A stretch of 64,000 nucleotides of DNA, from NCBI RefSeq assembly GCF_024652905.1, contig NZ_CP102428.1:2554501-2618500 (forward strand). The letters run 5' to 3'. Made by a program: the position numbers and the translations under genes. Shown one piece after another: positions 26,754 through 35,938 of this stretch (position 1 is its first letter; every line of letters starts with the position of its first letter). The notes below the pieces were generated by a model, which had not been told where the DNA came from, made no database searches, and was given only the letters and a program-made list of their open reading frames with translations. Source of the stretch: Pseudomonas oryzihabitans (GTDB lineage: Bacteria > Pseudomonadota > Gammaproteobacteria > Pseudomonadales > Pseudomonadaceae).

Positions 26754-29700
26754 ATGATCCGCACGCCACTGTTGGCTACCCTGCTGACCGGTCTCCTGCT
26801 GCCGCCGCTGGCCCTGGCGGCCGGCACGCCCGAAGCGCTGCTCATCGAGCAGGGGCATTTCTGGCAGGCACGCAAGAACGCGCCCCGCGCCCAGGAGACC
26901 TGGAACAAGCTGCTCGAACTGGATGCGCAGCAGCCCGAGGCGCTCTACGGCCTGGGCCTGATCGAGGTACAGGCTGACCGGCTGTCGGCGGCCCAGGCCT
27001 ATCTGCGCCGCCTGCAGGCGCTCAAGCCCCTGCCCCAGCAGGCCTTGCAACTGGAACAGGACATCGCCCTGGCCAGTGGCGACAATCCGCAGCGCCTGGT
27101 GGATGCCCGCCAGTTGGTCAGCGAAGAAAAGCCCGTGCCGGCCCTGGCGCTCTATCGCCAGCTGTTTGGTGGTCGACTGCCCCAGGGCGATCTGGCGCGG
27201 GAGTACTACGACATCCTCGCCTATACCCCCAATGGCTGGCAGGAAGCGGGTCCAGGCATCGAGCGCCTGCGCAAGCTGCAACCTGCCGACCCGGCGCTGA
27301 TGCTGATCCAGGCCAAGCACCTGGCGCGTTTTCCGGCCAGTCGCAGCCGTGGCATCCAGGCCCTGGCCGATCTCAGCACGCGTAAGGACATCGGCGGCGA
27401 GGCCGCTGAGTACTGGCGCCAGGCCCTGGTCTGGAGCGGTCCGCCCGGTCCGGCCGAGGTGCCGCTGTTCGAGGCCTATCTACGCCAGCATCCCGACGAC
27501 GCCGAGTTGCGCGCCCAGCTGGAAAAGGGCCGTGCCCTGAATCGCAGCGGCGGTCTGGATCCGCAACTGGCCCGCGGCATCGAGGCCTTGCGCCGCAATG
27601 AGCTGGGCGCTGCCGAAGAGGCCTTCCAGGCACGGCTCAAGACGGCACCTAACGACGCCAACGCCCTGGGCGGACTGGGCATCGTCCGCCAGCGCCAGGA
27701 GCGCTTCAGCGACGCCGAGGACCTCTTGAGCCGCGCCAGCCGCCAACCGGGCGGGGCGCGCTGGCAGGCACCCCTCGCCGAGGTGCGCTACTGGGCGCTG
27801 CTCGCCCAGGCCCGTCAGGCCCAGCAGAGCAACGACTTCACTACCGCCCGTGCCCGCGTGGAGCAGGCGCTGCGGCTGGACGCCAAGCGTCCGGAAGCGC
27901 CGCTAGCCCTGGCTGGGCTGCAGGCCCAGACCGGGCAGCTGGACGCCGCCGAGGCCGGTTATCGGCGGATCCTGCAGCAGGATCCGCGCAATCTCGAAGC
28001 CCGCCGCGGCCTGATTGACCTGCTGGCCGAGAGCGACCGTCCGGCCGAGGCCCTGCGCCTGATCGACACCCTGACCCCGGCCGAGCGCGCCAAGCTCGGC
28101 AATCTGGATCGGCTCAAGGCCACCCAGGCCCTGCAGGAAGCCAAGCTGGCCGAAGGTCGTGGCGATCTTCAGGGCGCCCGGCGCGCCCTGGAAGACGCTC
28201 GCCGCGCCGATCCGGACGACGTCTGGACGCTGCTCGCCCTGGCGCGCCTGCAACTGCGCCAGGGCCAGGCCCAGGCGGCCCGCCAGACCCTGGACAGTGG
28301 CCTGGCCAAGGATCCCCAACGCCCCGAGGCGCTCTATGTCCGCGCCCTGTTCGCCCTGGAGCAGCAGGATCCCGCGGCGGCGCGCGAGCTGCTCGGGCGC
28401 ATCCCGTCGGCCCAGCGCACTCCGGCCATGAACGGCCTGGCCGCCGATCTCGACTTCGATGCCAGGGTAAGCGCCGCTCGCGACCTGGCCCGCCGCGGCC
28501 AGCAGCAGGCCGCACGCCGCCAGCTGGCGGCCCTGGAGCCGCAGGCCGGCGAGCGCGCCGCGGCCCTGGGTGGTCTGGCAGCGGCCTATGCCGAGGCTGG
28601 CGATCCCGAACGCGGTCTGCGCCTGCTGCGCGATGTCCTGGCCCGCGAACGCACGCCCGATCCCGCCCTGCGCCTGCAATATGGCGAGGTGCTGCTGCGC
28701 AGTGGCGCCGACGACGAGGTCAACGCCCTGCTGCACGACCTCCAGGGGCAGCGCCTGAGCGCCGCGCACCGTCAGGGCTATGAAGACCTGCTCTATCGCT
28801 ATCGGGTGCGCCAGGCCGACCAGCTGCGCGAGCGCGGCGATCTGGTCACCGCCTACGACACCCTCGCGCCGGCCCTGGCCCAGCGCCCGGACGATGACCT
28901 GGCCAATGCCGCCCTGGCGCGGCTGTACCTGGCCAATGGCGAGGCCGACAAGGCGCTGCGCCTCTATGAGCCCCTGTTGCACCGCGCGCCCGACAATCCC
29001 CGGCTGCAACTGGGCGCGGCCGATGCCGCCGTGCGCGCCCGGGACAGCGCCTATGCCGAACGCGCCCTCGAACGTGCCGTCACCCTGGGCGCCGATGACG
29101 TGGCGGTGCTGACCGAGGCCGCGCGTCTCTATCGCGCCCTGGGCCGCGATGGCCGGGCCACCGAACTGCTGCGCCAGGTGGTCGCGGTGGAGCGCCGCGA
29201 CGCCGAGACCGCGCGGCCCCTGGCCAGCGCGCCGGCCAATCCCTTCGGCACGCGGCGCGGCAGCGCCACCCTGGCCAGCCAGGCCATTCCGCCCACCGCC
29301 GAGCAGTTGCTGGCGGCGGCCAAGGCTGCGCCCCTGGCGGACGCGCCCGCCGCCCCGCAGGACAGCGCCGCCGAACGCGCCCTCGACGACCTGCTGCAGA
29401 CGCGCAGCGCGCGGATCACCCAGGGCCTGACCGTGCGCAGCAACGATAACGAGCGCGGCCTGGGCAAGCTCACCGACGTGGAAGCGCCACTGGAGATCGA
29501 CTTCCCGCTGGGCGACGTGCGCCTGGCCGTGCGGGTGACCCCGGTCAGCCTGAACGCTGGCAGCGTCGGCCGCGATGCCCGCAGTCGCTTCGGGGGCGGT
29601 CCGGCCGCCACCCAGGCCGCGCCGGAGGGTTCACCGGGCAGCCAGAGCGACAGCGGCGTGGGCCTTGCGGTGGCCTACAGCGATCCGCAGCTCGGCCTCA

Positions 29701-30536
29701 AGGCCGACGCCGGCACCACGCCACTGGGCTTTCGCTATTCGACGCCAGTGGGTGGGGTGAGCCTGGACCGGCCGCTGACCGATAACAGCCGCTATACCCT
29801 CTCGGCCTCGCGCCGCGCGGTGATCGACAGCCTGACCTCCTTCGCCGGCAGCGAGGACGCCCGTACCGGCCAGCAATGGGGCGGCGTGACCGCCAATGGC
29901 GTACGCGGCCAGCTCGGCTACGACGACCGCCAGTTCGGTGCCTATGCCTATGCCTCCTGGTACCGGCTGCTGGGCAATCATGTCGTCGACAACAGCCGCA
30001 CCGAATTGGGCACCGGGCTGTACCGCTATCTGATCAACAGCGAAGACAGCCGCCTGACGCTGGGCCTGTCCCTCACCGGCATCGCCTACGACAACAACCA
30101 GGCCTTCTTCACCTATGGCCATGGCGGCTACTTCAGTCCGCAGCGCTTCTATGCCCTGGGCGTGCCCCTGACCTGGTCGCAGCGTACCGATCGCTGGACC
30201 TGGCAGCTGCGCGGCGCGGTAGGCGTGCAGCGCATCGTGCAGGACGGCGCCGATTTCTATCCGGCCGACGCCCGGCTGCAGGCCGCGGCGAGCCAGGCGC
30301 TCGGCGCCCCGGCGGTCTATGGCGGCCAGAGCAAGACCAGTATCGGCTACAGCCTCCTTGGCGCCACCGAGTACCAGCTCGGGCGCCAGCTGTTCGTTGG
30401 CGGCAACCTCGGCGTCGACAACGGCCGCGATTTCCAACAGCTCAATGGCGGCCTCTATCTGCGCTATACGCTGGATCCCCAGGACCGCGCACTCACCTTG
30501 CCGGTCAGTCCCTATCGTTCCCCCTACGACAACTGA
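26754..30536 (+). CDS. bcsC: cellulose synthase outer-membrane subunit
   Basis: This 1260-residue protein is of normal BcsC length. It has a signal peptide (LLPPLALAA), about 18 TPR-type repeats to roughly residue 850, and a beta-barrel of the BCSC_C type over the last 380 residues (ITQGLTVRSNDN, then TYGHGGYFSPQRFY). It scaffolds peptidoglycan and the synthase and exports the glucan. The barrel is clearly homologous to that of the gene at 17888-20905, with many identical stretches. It starts three bases after the bcsB stop, in the place of wssE. Confidence 0.95.
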   Translation: MIRTPLLATLLTGLLLPPLALAAGTPEALLIEQGHFWQARKNAPRAQETWNKLLELDAQQPEALYGLGLIEVQADRLSAAQAYLRRLQALKPLPQQALQLEQDIALASGDNPQRLVDARQLVSEEKPVPALALYRQLFGGRLPQGDLAREYYDILAYTPNGWQEAGPGIERLRKLQPADPALMLIQAKHLARFPASRSRGIQALADLSTRKDIGGEAAEYWRQALVWSGPPGPAEVPLFEAYLRQHPDDAELRAQLEKGRALNRSGGLDPQLARGIEALRRNELGAAEEAFQARLKTAPNDANALGGLGIVRQRQERFSDAEDLLSRASRQPGGARWQAPLAEVRYWALLAQARQAQQSNDFTTARARVEQALRLDAKRPEAPLALAGLQAQTGQLDAAEAGYRRILQQDPRNLEARRGLIDLLAESDRPAEALRLIDTLTPAERAKLGNLDRLKATQALQEAKLAEGRGDLQGARRALEDARRADPDDVWTLLALARLQLRQGQAQAARQTLDSGLAKDPQRPEALYVRALFALEQQDPAAARELLGRIPSAQRTPAMNGLAADLDFDARVSAARDLARRGQQQAARRQLAALEPQAGERAAALGGLAAAYAEAGDPERGLRLLRDVLARERTPDPALRLQYGEVLLRSGADDEVNALLHDLQGQRLSAAHRQGYEDLLYRYRVRQADQLRERGDLVTAYDTLAPALAQRPDDDLANAALARLYLANGEADKALRLYEPLLHRAPDNPRLQLGAADAAVRARDSAYAERALERAVTLGADDVAVLTEAARLYRALGRDGRATELLRQVVAVERRDAETARPLASAPANPFGTRRGSATLASQAIPPTAEQLLAAAKAAPLADAPAAPQDSAAERALDDLLQTRSARITQGLTVRSNDNERGLGKLTDVEAPLEIDFPLGDVRLAVRVTPVSLNAGSVGRDARSRFGGGPAATQAAPEGSPGSQSDSGVGLAVAYSDPQLGLKADAGTTPLGFRYSTPVGGVSLDRPLTDNSRYTLSASRRAVIDSLTSFAGSEDARTGQQWGGVTANGVRGQLGYDDRQFGAYAYASWYRLLGNHVVDNSRTELGTGLYRYLINSEDSRLTLGLSLTGIAYDNNQAFFTYGHGGYFSPQRFYALGVPLTWSQRTDRWTWQLRGAVGVQRIVQDGADFYPADARLQAAASQALGAPAVYGGQSKTSIGYSLLGATEYQLGRQLFVGGNLGVDNGRDFQQLNGGLYLRYTLDPQDRALTLPVSPYRSPYDN

Positions 30537-30550
30537 TTCACGGAGTTCCC

Positions 30551-31216
30551 ATGGCAGCCAGCCTTCTCACCGGCCTTACCATTCTCATGATCGGCGACAG
30601 CCACCTGGCCACCCCCGACTACCTGATCGGCGCCCTGCAGGACAGCCTGGTGCAGCAAGGCGCCAAGGTGCACACCCTGGGTATCTGCGGCACCAACGCC
30701 GGCGACTGGCTCAAGGTCACCCCCGGCACCTGCGGCGGCGCCGAGCGGCGCAACGGCGACAAGGCCGTGGTGCTCGGCGGCAAGGCCGCCACCCAGCCGA
30801 TCAACGAACTCATCGCCGCCGACAAGCCCGACCTGGTGCTGATCGTCATGGGCGACACCATGGCCAGCTACACCAACCCCAGCTTTCCCAAGACCTGGGT
30901 CTGGCAGCAGACCACCAGCCTGACCAAGGCCATCGCCGCCACCAAGACCCACTGCGCCTGGGTCGGCCCGACCTGGGGCACCGAGGGCGGCAAATACGGC
31001 AAGACCTTCGACCGGGTCAAGCTGATGTCCGGCTTCCTCGCCAGCAACGTCGCACCCTGCAGCTACATCGACTCTCTGAGCTTCGCCAAGCCCGGTCAGT
31101 GGGCCACCATCGACGGCCAGCACCTCACCGGCCCGGGCTACAAGTCCTGGAGTTCGGCCATCGTCGACGCCCTGAACAAGCTGCCCGCCGACAAACTTAA
31201 GGGAGCCGCCCAGTGA
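30551..31216 (+). CDS. wssF: WssF-like SGNH hydrolase/acetyltransferase of cellulose acetylation
   Basis: This 221-residue protein has the SGNH fold: S17 in the GDSH block I and the D188-G-Q-H191 pair of block V. No obvious cleavable signal peptide is present; the N-terminus (LLTGLTILMIGDSH) is the first beta strand. The counterpart in P. fluorescens SBW25 belongs to the wssFGHI genes required for partial acetylation of cellulose. GGAG lies five bases before the ATG. A longer frame that starts inside bcsC is rejected because this start has the ribosome site and the family N-terminus. Its stop overlaps the GTG of the next gene. Confidence 0.85.
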   Translation: MAASLLTGLTILMIGDSHLATPDYLIGALQDSLVQQGAKVHTLGICGTNAGDWLKVTPGTCGGAERRNGDKAVVLGGKAATQPINELIAADKPDLVLIVMGDTMASYTNPSFPKTWVWQQTTSLTKAIAATKTHCAWVGPTWGTEGGKYGKTFDRVKLMSGFLASNVAPCSYIDSLSFAKPGQWATIDGQHLTGPGYKSWSSAIVDALNKLPADKLKGAAQ

Positions 31217-31863
31217 AGGCCCTGCTGCTGCTCGGCCTGCTAGTGAGCGGGATGGCCCAGGCCGAGGTGTCCCTCTATCCCACCGGCCCCAGCGAAGACT
31301 CGGCTTTCCTCAGATTCGTCAACGCCGGCAGCGAGCCGCTGGCGCTACAGGCCTCCGGCTCCGCCGCACGGCTGCAACTGGAAGCCGCCAAGCCGGTCTC
31401 CGACTACCTGACGGTGCCGGCGACCAAGGCCATCCAGGGCGAACTGGTCCAGGGCGCGGCCAAGGCCCCGCTGGAGCTGACCGTGGCCGCCGGTGAATTC
31501 GCCACCCTGGTGGTCCTGCCCGGCAGCCCGCTGGTGCAGCGCCTGGTGCGCGAGCAACCCGACGACTTCAACGCCCTCAAAGCCTCGCTGGCTTTCTACA
31601 GCCTGGATCCGCAGTGCGCGAACCCGGGGCTGCAGGCGGCCGGCCGCAATGCCGAGATCTTCAAGAACGTCGCTGACGGCACCCTCCAGCGCCGCAGCCT
31701 CAACGCCGTGGCGCTCAAGGTGCAGCTGACCTGCGCCGGCCAGGCCACCGGTGACGCCCTGGACCTGGGCGAACTCAAGGCCGGCGAGCGCTACAGCGTG
31801 CTGCTGCTGCCCGGCGCCGCGGGTCCGCGGTTGCTCGCCACCCAGGACGCTATCGCCCACTAA
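31213..31863 (+). CDS. wssG: WssG/AlgF-like periplasmic acetylation protein
   Basis: This 216-residue secreted protein has a signal peptide ending GMAQA. It then shows the AlgF-like pattern of two short beta domains (VSLYPTGPSEDSAFLRFVNAG and later VALKVQLTCAG). AlgF and WssG assist transfer of acetyl groups onto the exported polymer in the periplasm. It starts with GTG, overlapping the wssF stop (GTGA), with GGGAG eight bases upstream. It ends 13 bases before wssH. Confidence 0.85.
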   Translation: MKALLLLGLLVSGMAQAEVSLYPTGPSEDSAFLRFVNAGSEPLALQASGSAARLQLEAAKPVSDYLTVPATKAIQGELVQGAAKAPLELTVAAGEFATLVVLPGSPLVQRLVREQPDDFNALKASLAFYSLDPQCANPGLQAAGRNAEIFKNVADGTLQRRSLNAVALKVQLTCAGQATGDALDLGELKAGERYSVLLLPGAAGPRLLATQDAIAH

Positions 31864-31876
31864 GGACAGCCGCTCG

Positions 31877-33292
31877 ATGGTCTTCGCCTCGCTGGAATTC
31901 CTCACCCTCTTCCTGCCGCTGTTCCTGCTGGTCTACGCCCTGGCGCGGCCCGGCGGGCGCAACGGGGTGCTGCTGGTGGGCAGCTGGCTGTTCTATGGCT
32001 GGCTGAGTCCGCTGTTCCTGCTGCTGCACATGGCCCTGGCCTTGCTGGCCTGGGTCGGCGGGCTACTGGTGGATCGCGCGCGCGAAGGCTCAAGGACCCG
32101 GCTACGGCTGCTCGCCGGGCTGATCGTGCTCAACCTGGCGGTGCTCTGCTGGTACAAGTACGCCAACATCGTCGCTGCCACCTGGAGTCAGGTGCTGGTG
32201 AGCGCCGGCGCCCTGCCGCTGGACTGGCAGAAGGTGGCCTTGCCGGCCGGGCTGTCCTTTATCGTGCTGCAGGCCATCTCCTACCTGGTGGATGTCCACC
32301 GCCACGTGGTGCCGGTGGAGCGCAGCTTCGTCAACTACGCCACCTACATCTCCATGTTCGGCCACTCCATCGCCGGGCCGATCATCCGCTACGACTGGGT
32401 GCGGCGCGAACTCAACCAGCGCTGGTTCACTCGTGAGAATTTCGCCCTCGGCGCGCGCCGTTTCATGATCGGCCTGTGCATGAAGGTGCTGGTGGCCGAC
32501 ACCTTGTCGCCGCTGGTGGATGTGGCCTTCCACCTCGATCAGCCGTCCTTCGTCGACGCCTGGATCGGCTGCCTGGCCTATTCGCTGCAGCTGTTCTTCG
32601 ACTTCGCCGGCTACAGCGCCATGGCCATCGGCCTGGGCCTGATGCTGGGTTTCCACTTCCCGGAAAACTTCAACCGACCCTATCTCGCCCGCAGCATCCA
32701 GGACTTCTGGCGGCGCTGGCACCTGTCGCTGTCCAGCTGGCTGCGCGACTATCTCTACATCTCCCTGGGCGGCAATCGCGGCGGTCGCTGGCGCACCTAT
32801 CGCAATCTCTTCCTGACCATGGCCATCGCCGGCCTCTGGCACGGCGGCGACAGCTGGAACTACCTGCTCTGGGGCATGCTGCACGGCCTGGCGCTGTGCC
32901 TGGATCGCCTCTGGGACGAACTCGGTGGCCGCCCGCTGCCGCGTCCCCTGGCCCACGGCCTGACCCTGCTGTTCGTGGCCCTGGCCTGGACACTGTTCCG
33001 CGCGCCGGACTTCGCCACGGCGCTGTCGATGTACGCCGGTCAGTTCGGCCTGCACGGCTTCGCCCTGGGCGATGCCCTGGCCGTGACCCTGAGACCCGTG
33101 CACGGCCTGGCTGCCGCCCTGGGTGTGGCCTGCGTCCTCGCCCCGCTGTGGCAGGCGCGCATCGAGGCGCGTCTGCCTGGCAGCGCCCTGCTGCGCGGTG
33201 TCGGTGCCTTTTGGCCGATAGCCGGCTTCCTGCTCTGCTTCGCGCTGATCGCCAGCCGCGAAGCCGTGCCCTTCCTCTACTTCCAGTTCTGA
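31877..33292 (+). CDS. wssH: WssH/AlgI-like membrane-bound O-acyltransferase
   Basis: This 471-residue MBOAT protein passes acetyl groups across the inner membrane for polymer acetylation. It has about a dozen membrane segments. The conserved AlgI-type sequences are FFDFAGYSAMAIGLGLMLGF, FWRRWHLSLSSWLRDYLYI and the presumed catalytic H322 in AIAGLWHGGDSWNYLLWG. The ATG at 31877 gives MVFASLEFLTLFLPLF, the normal AlgI-type N-terminus; an upstream in-frame start inside wssG is rejected. Confidence 0.92.
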   Translation: MVFASLEFLTLFLPLFLLVYALARPGGRNGVLLVGSWLFYGWLSPLFLLLHMALALLAWVGGLLVDRAREGSRTRLRLLAGLIVLNLAVLCWYKYANIVAATWSQVLVSAGALPLDWQKVALPAGLSFIVLQAISYLVDVHRHVVPVERSFVNYATYISMFGHSIAGPIIRYDWVRRELNQRWFTRENFALGARRFMIGLCMKVLVADTLSPLVDVAFHLDQPSFVDAWIGCLAYSLQLFFDFAGYSAMAIGLGLMLGFHFPENFNRPYLARSIQDFWRRWHLSLSSWLRDYLYISLGGNRGGRWRTYRNLFLTMAIAGLWHGGDSWNYLLWGMLHGLALCLDRLWDELGGRPLPRPLAHGLTLLFVALAWTLFRAPDFATALSMYAGQFGLHGFALGDALAVTLRPVHGLAAALGVACVLAPLWQARIEARLPGSALLRGVGAFWPIAGFLLCFALIASREAVPFLYFQF

Positions 33293-33302
33293 GGCCGCCG
33301 TC

Positions 33303-34448
33303 ATGAGCGCTCCCGCCCTGCCGCCCTCGCCCGCCCCGCAGCCGCCCAGTGTCACCAGCACACGCCTGGCGCCCCTGGCGGGAATCGTCTTCGCGCTGTT
33401 CCTGGCACTTGGCCTGGCGTCCTGCGCCTGGGCGCTGCTGAGCGAGCGCCTGTCGCTCTGGCCGGAGCGGGTGGATCGCCACGCCCTGCTCGAAGGCGAG
33501 CTCACCCACCATATCGCCAAGGAGCTGGCCAAGGCGCCGCTGCCGGAAGCGGCTGCCCGCCTGGAACGGGGCGCCAGCTGGCTGCTGCTGGGCGATACCG
33601 GTCCGCGGGTACGTCAGGGCTGCCCTGGCTGGCTGTTTCTCGCCGAAGAACTCGACGTCCCGCGCCAGGCGGCCGCCAATGCCCGGGCCCGCGCCCAGAC
33701 GGTGATCGAGCTGCGTCAGCAACTAGCTGCCCGGCACATCCAGCTGCTGGTCACCGTGGTGCCGGACAAGAGCCGCATCGCCGCCGACCAGCTGTGCAGC
33801 CTGCACCGACCGGCCGCCTTCGCCAGCCGCGTCGCCGACTGGACGCGGCTGCTCAGCGCCGCCCAGGTGCCGGTGCTCGACCTCACCGCGGCACTCGCGC
33901 CCCTGGGCAGCGCCGCCTTCCTGCGCACCGACACCCACTGGAACGAGACCGGTGCCGAGACCGCGGCCCGCGCCCTGGCCACCCATATCCAGGCGCTGCC
34001 CTTCCACGCCACTCCGGCGCGGGCCTTCAGTCGTACGCACCTGGCGCCAGCGCCGCGGCCCGGTGACCTGGTGCGCCTGGCCGGCCTGGACTGGCTACCG
34101 CCGCGCCTGCAACCCGCACCCGAGGTCCTGCGGCTGACCCAGGTCGACAGCCGCGCCGCGGCCGGCGCCAGCGATGATCTGTTCGGCGACGGCGACCTGC
34201 CCAATGTCGCGGTGATCGGCACCTCCTTCTCGCGCAATTCCAATTTTCTGCCCTTCCTGGAACAGGCCCTGGGGGCCAGCGTCGGGCGCTTCGCCAAGGA
34301 CGGCGGGCATTTCGCCGGCGCGGCGCGGGACTACTTCGACAGCCCTGCCTTCCGACAAACCCCGCCACAGTTATTGGTCTGGGAAATTCCCGAGCGCGAT
34401 TTACAATCTCCCCGCCCCGAGGCGTTGCGTCTCGATCCGCGTCCTTGA
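33303..34448 (+). CDS. wssI: WssI/AlgJ-like acetyltransferase
   Basis: This 381-residue protein has one N-terminal membrane anchor (LAPLAGIVFALFLALGLASC) and an AlgX/AlgJ-type SGNH domain in the periplasm. The catalytic set seen is D210 and H212 in TDTHWNE and S308 in GTSFS. It should take acetyl from WssH and modify cellulose as it leaves BcsA-BcsB. It starts ten bases after the wssH stop. It is the last clear member of the operon; the wssJ (second MinD-like) gene of SBW25 is absent. Confidence 0.88.
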   Translation: MSAPALPPSPAPQPPSVTSTRLAPLAGIVFALFLALGLASCAWALLSERLSLWPERVDRHALLEGELTHHIAKELAKAPLPEAAARLERGASWLLLGDTGPRVRQGCPGWLFLAEELDVPRQAAANARARAQTVIELRQQLAARHIQLLVTVVPDKSRIAADQLCSLHRPAAFASRVADWTRLLSAAQVPVLDLTAALAPLGSAAFLRTDTHWNETGAETAARALATHIQALPFHATPARAFSRTHLAPAPRPGDLVRLAGLDWLPPRLQPAPEVLRLTQVDSRAAAGASDDLFGDGDLPNVAVIGTSFSRNSNFLPFLEQALGASVGRFAKDGGHFAGAARDYFDSPAFRQTPPQLLVWEIPERDLQSPRPEALRLDPRP

Positions 34449-34509
34449 GGCAACCAAGGCTTTCCCCATGGGTCTGAGGACGCAGCCCTTAGCCCCAGGA
34501 AGCCTTTCG

Positions 34510-35838
34510 ATGACGGAACTGTTCGCCGGCCTGACCCAGTGGATCACCCATCACAATGAGTGGCTCGGCGTTGCCATCTTCGTCGTAGCCTTTCTCGAAT
34601 GCCTGGCCTTGGCCGGTCTGGTGGTGCCCGGCACGGTGGTGCTGTTCGCCATTTCCATCGCCGCCGGCAACGGCGCCATGAGTCTCTTCGACACCCTGCT
34701 GCTGGGCTTCCTGGGTGGCATCCTCGGCGATGCCGTATCGTATTTTCTCGGCCGCCATTTCCACGAACGCATTCGCCGCCTGCCGGTCCTGCGTACCCAT
34801 CCCGAATGGATCAGCCGCGCGGAAGACTTCATCCACAAGTACGGCGTTGCCAGCCTGCTGGTCGGCCGCTTCATCGGCCCCTTGCGGCCCCTGTTGCCGC
34901 TGATCGCCGGCATGCTCGACATGCCCGTGGTGAAGTTCGCCGCCGTCAGTCTGGTGGCCGCGACTGGCTGGTCGATCGCGGCTCTGGGCCCAGGCTGGGT
35001 GGCCGGGGCGGCCTTGCGCCTGCCGCTGCCCGAGGGCTTCTGGTATCAGGCGGGCCTCGTGACGGGCGGCACTGTGCTGCTGGCGACCGTCATCGCCCAC
35101 GGCGCCTGGCGCGAGCGGGCCGGCACCACCCTGCTCAGCGGTGCGCTCTGCCTGGTCGGTCTGCTGGCCCTGCTGTTCGGCTGGCATCACCTGCGCGCCT
35201 TCGACGAGGGCCTGATGGCGCTGGTCCAGGAGCATCGCGAAGGCTGGCTCAACCTGGTCGCCGTGGTCATTACCCGCATGGGCGATTTCCGCACCCAGCT
35301 GATCCTCGCCGCGGTGCTGATTCTGGTGCTGGCCGCCTTCCGCCAGTGGCGGCCGCTGCTGTTCGCCCTGGGCACCACCCTGGGCACCGCCCTGGCCAAT
35401 GGCCAACTGAAGAACCTGCTGGCCCGTGCCCGACCCGACGTGCTGGCCGAGCCGCTCACCACCTACAGTCTGCCCAGCGGCCACAGTTCGGCCTCCTTTG
35501 CCTTCTTCTTGACCCTGGGCATCCTGGTCGGCCGCCGCTACGGGCCACGCGGGCGCCTCGCCTGGCTGGTGATCGCGGCCCTGCCGGCCGCGCTCATCGC
35601 CCTCAGTCGCGTTTATCTGGGCGTGCACTGGCCGACCGACATCCTGGCCGGCGCTCTGCTCGCCGGGGGCTTCTGCGGCCTTAGCCTGGCGCTGTTGCAA
35701 AAGACCGGCGGCAATCGCCTGGAACCCGTTCCGACCCGGACCTGGTGGGTACTGTTGCCGCTGATCCTGCTGATCCTGGCTTTCGCCGCGGGCTGGGCCT
35801 TGCCGGAGGCCATCGAACGTTACGCGCCCCGCCTGTAG
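34510..35838 (+). CDS. DedA-PAP2 fusion membrane phosphatase
   Basis: This 442-residue protein joins two membrane domains. Residues 1-170 are DedA-like (FLECLALAGLVVPGTVVLF, then RFIGPLRPLLPLIAGM). DedA-family proteins include undecaprenyl-phosphate and phosphatidylethanolamine flippases. Residues 210-420 are a PAP2 phosphatase with KNLLARARP, SLPSGHSSASF and SRVYLGVHWPTD. Substrates are probably lipid pyrophosphates such as undecaprenyl-PP, or phosphatidic acid. It lies 61 bases after wssI on the same strand and may be co-transcribed, though I know such fusions away from cellulose genes. Confidence 0.9.
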   Translation: MTELFAGLTQWITHHNEWLGVAIFVVAFLECLALAGLVVPGTVVLFAISIAAGNGAMSLFDTLLLGFLGGILGDAVSYFLGRHFHERIRRLPVLRTHPEWISRAEDFIHKYGVASLLVGRFIGPLRPLLPLIAGMLDMPVVKFAAVSLVAATGWSIAALGPGWVAGAALRLPLPEGFWYQAGLVTGGTVLLATVIAHGAWRERAGTTLLSGALCLVGLLALLFGWHHLRAFDEGLMALVQEHREGWLNLVAVVITRMGDFRTQLILAAVLILVLAAFRQWRPLLFALGTTLGTALANGQLKNLLARARPDVLAEPLTTYSLPSGHSSASFAFFLTLGILVGRRYGPRGRLAWLVIAALPAALIALSRVYLGVHWPTDILAGALLAGGFCGLSLALLQKTGGNRLEPVPTRTWWVLLPLILLILAFAAGWALPEAIERYAPRL

Positions 35839-35938
35839 CGCCACCCCGAACTAAAAAAACCTGTCGCGGTCATGCAGTTCTGGTGCAATTGTGGTCTGAA
35901 CGCCTGGAACGGCAGCAGTGGCTGGGGAGAGGTGATCG

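Noticed and set aside
26754-30536. bcsC as a broken gene fused from two copies
   Set aside because: The frame is intact over 1260 codons with one signal peptide and one barrel; length is normal for BcsC.
29876-31216. 446-codon frame covering the 3' part of bcsC and wssF
   Set aside because: The first 225 codons run out of frame through bcsC; only the part from 30551, with a ribosome site and the SGNH motif, is a gene.
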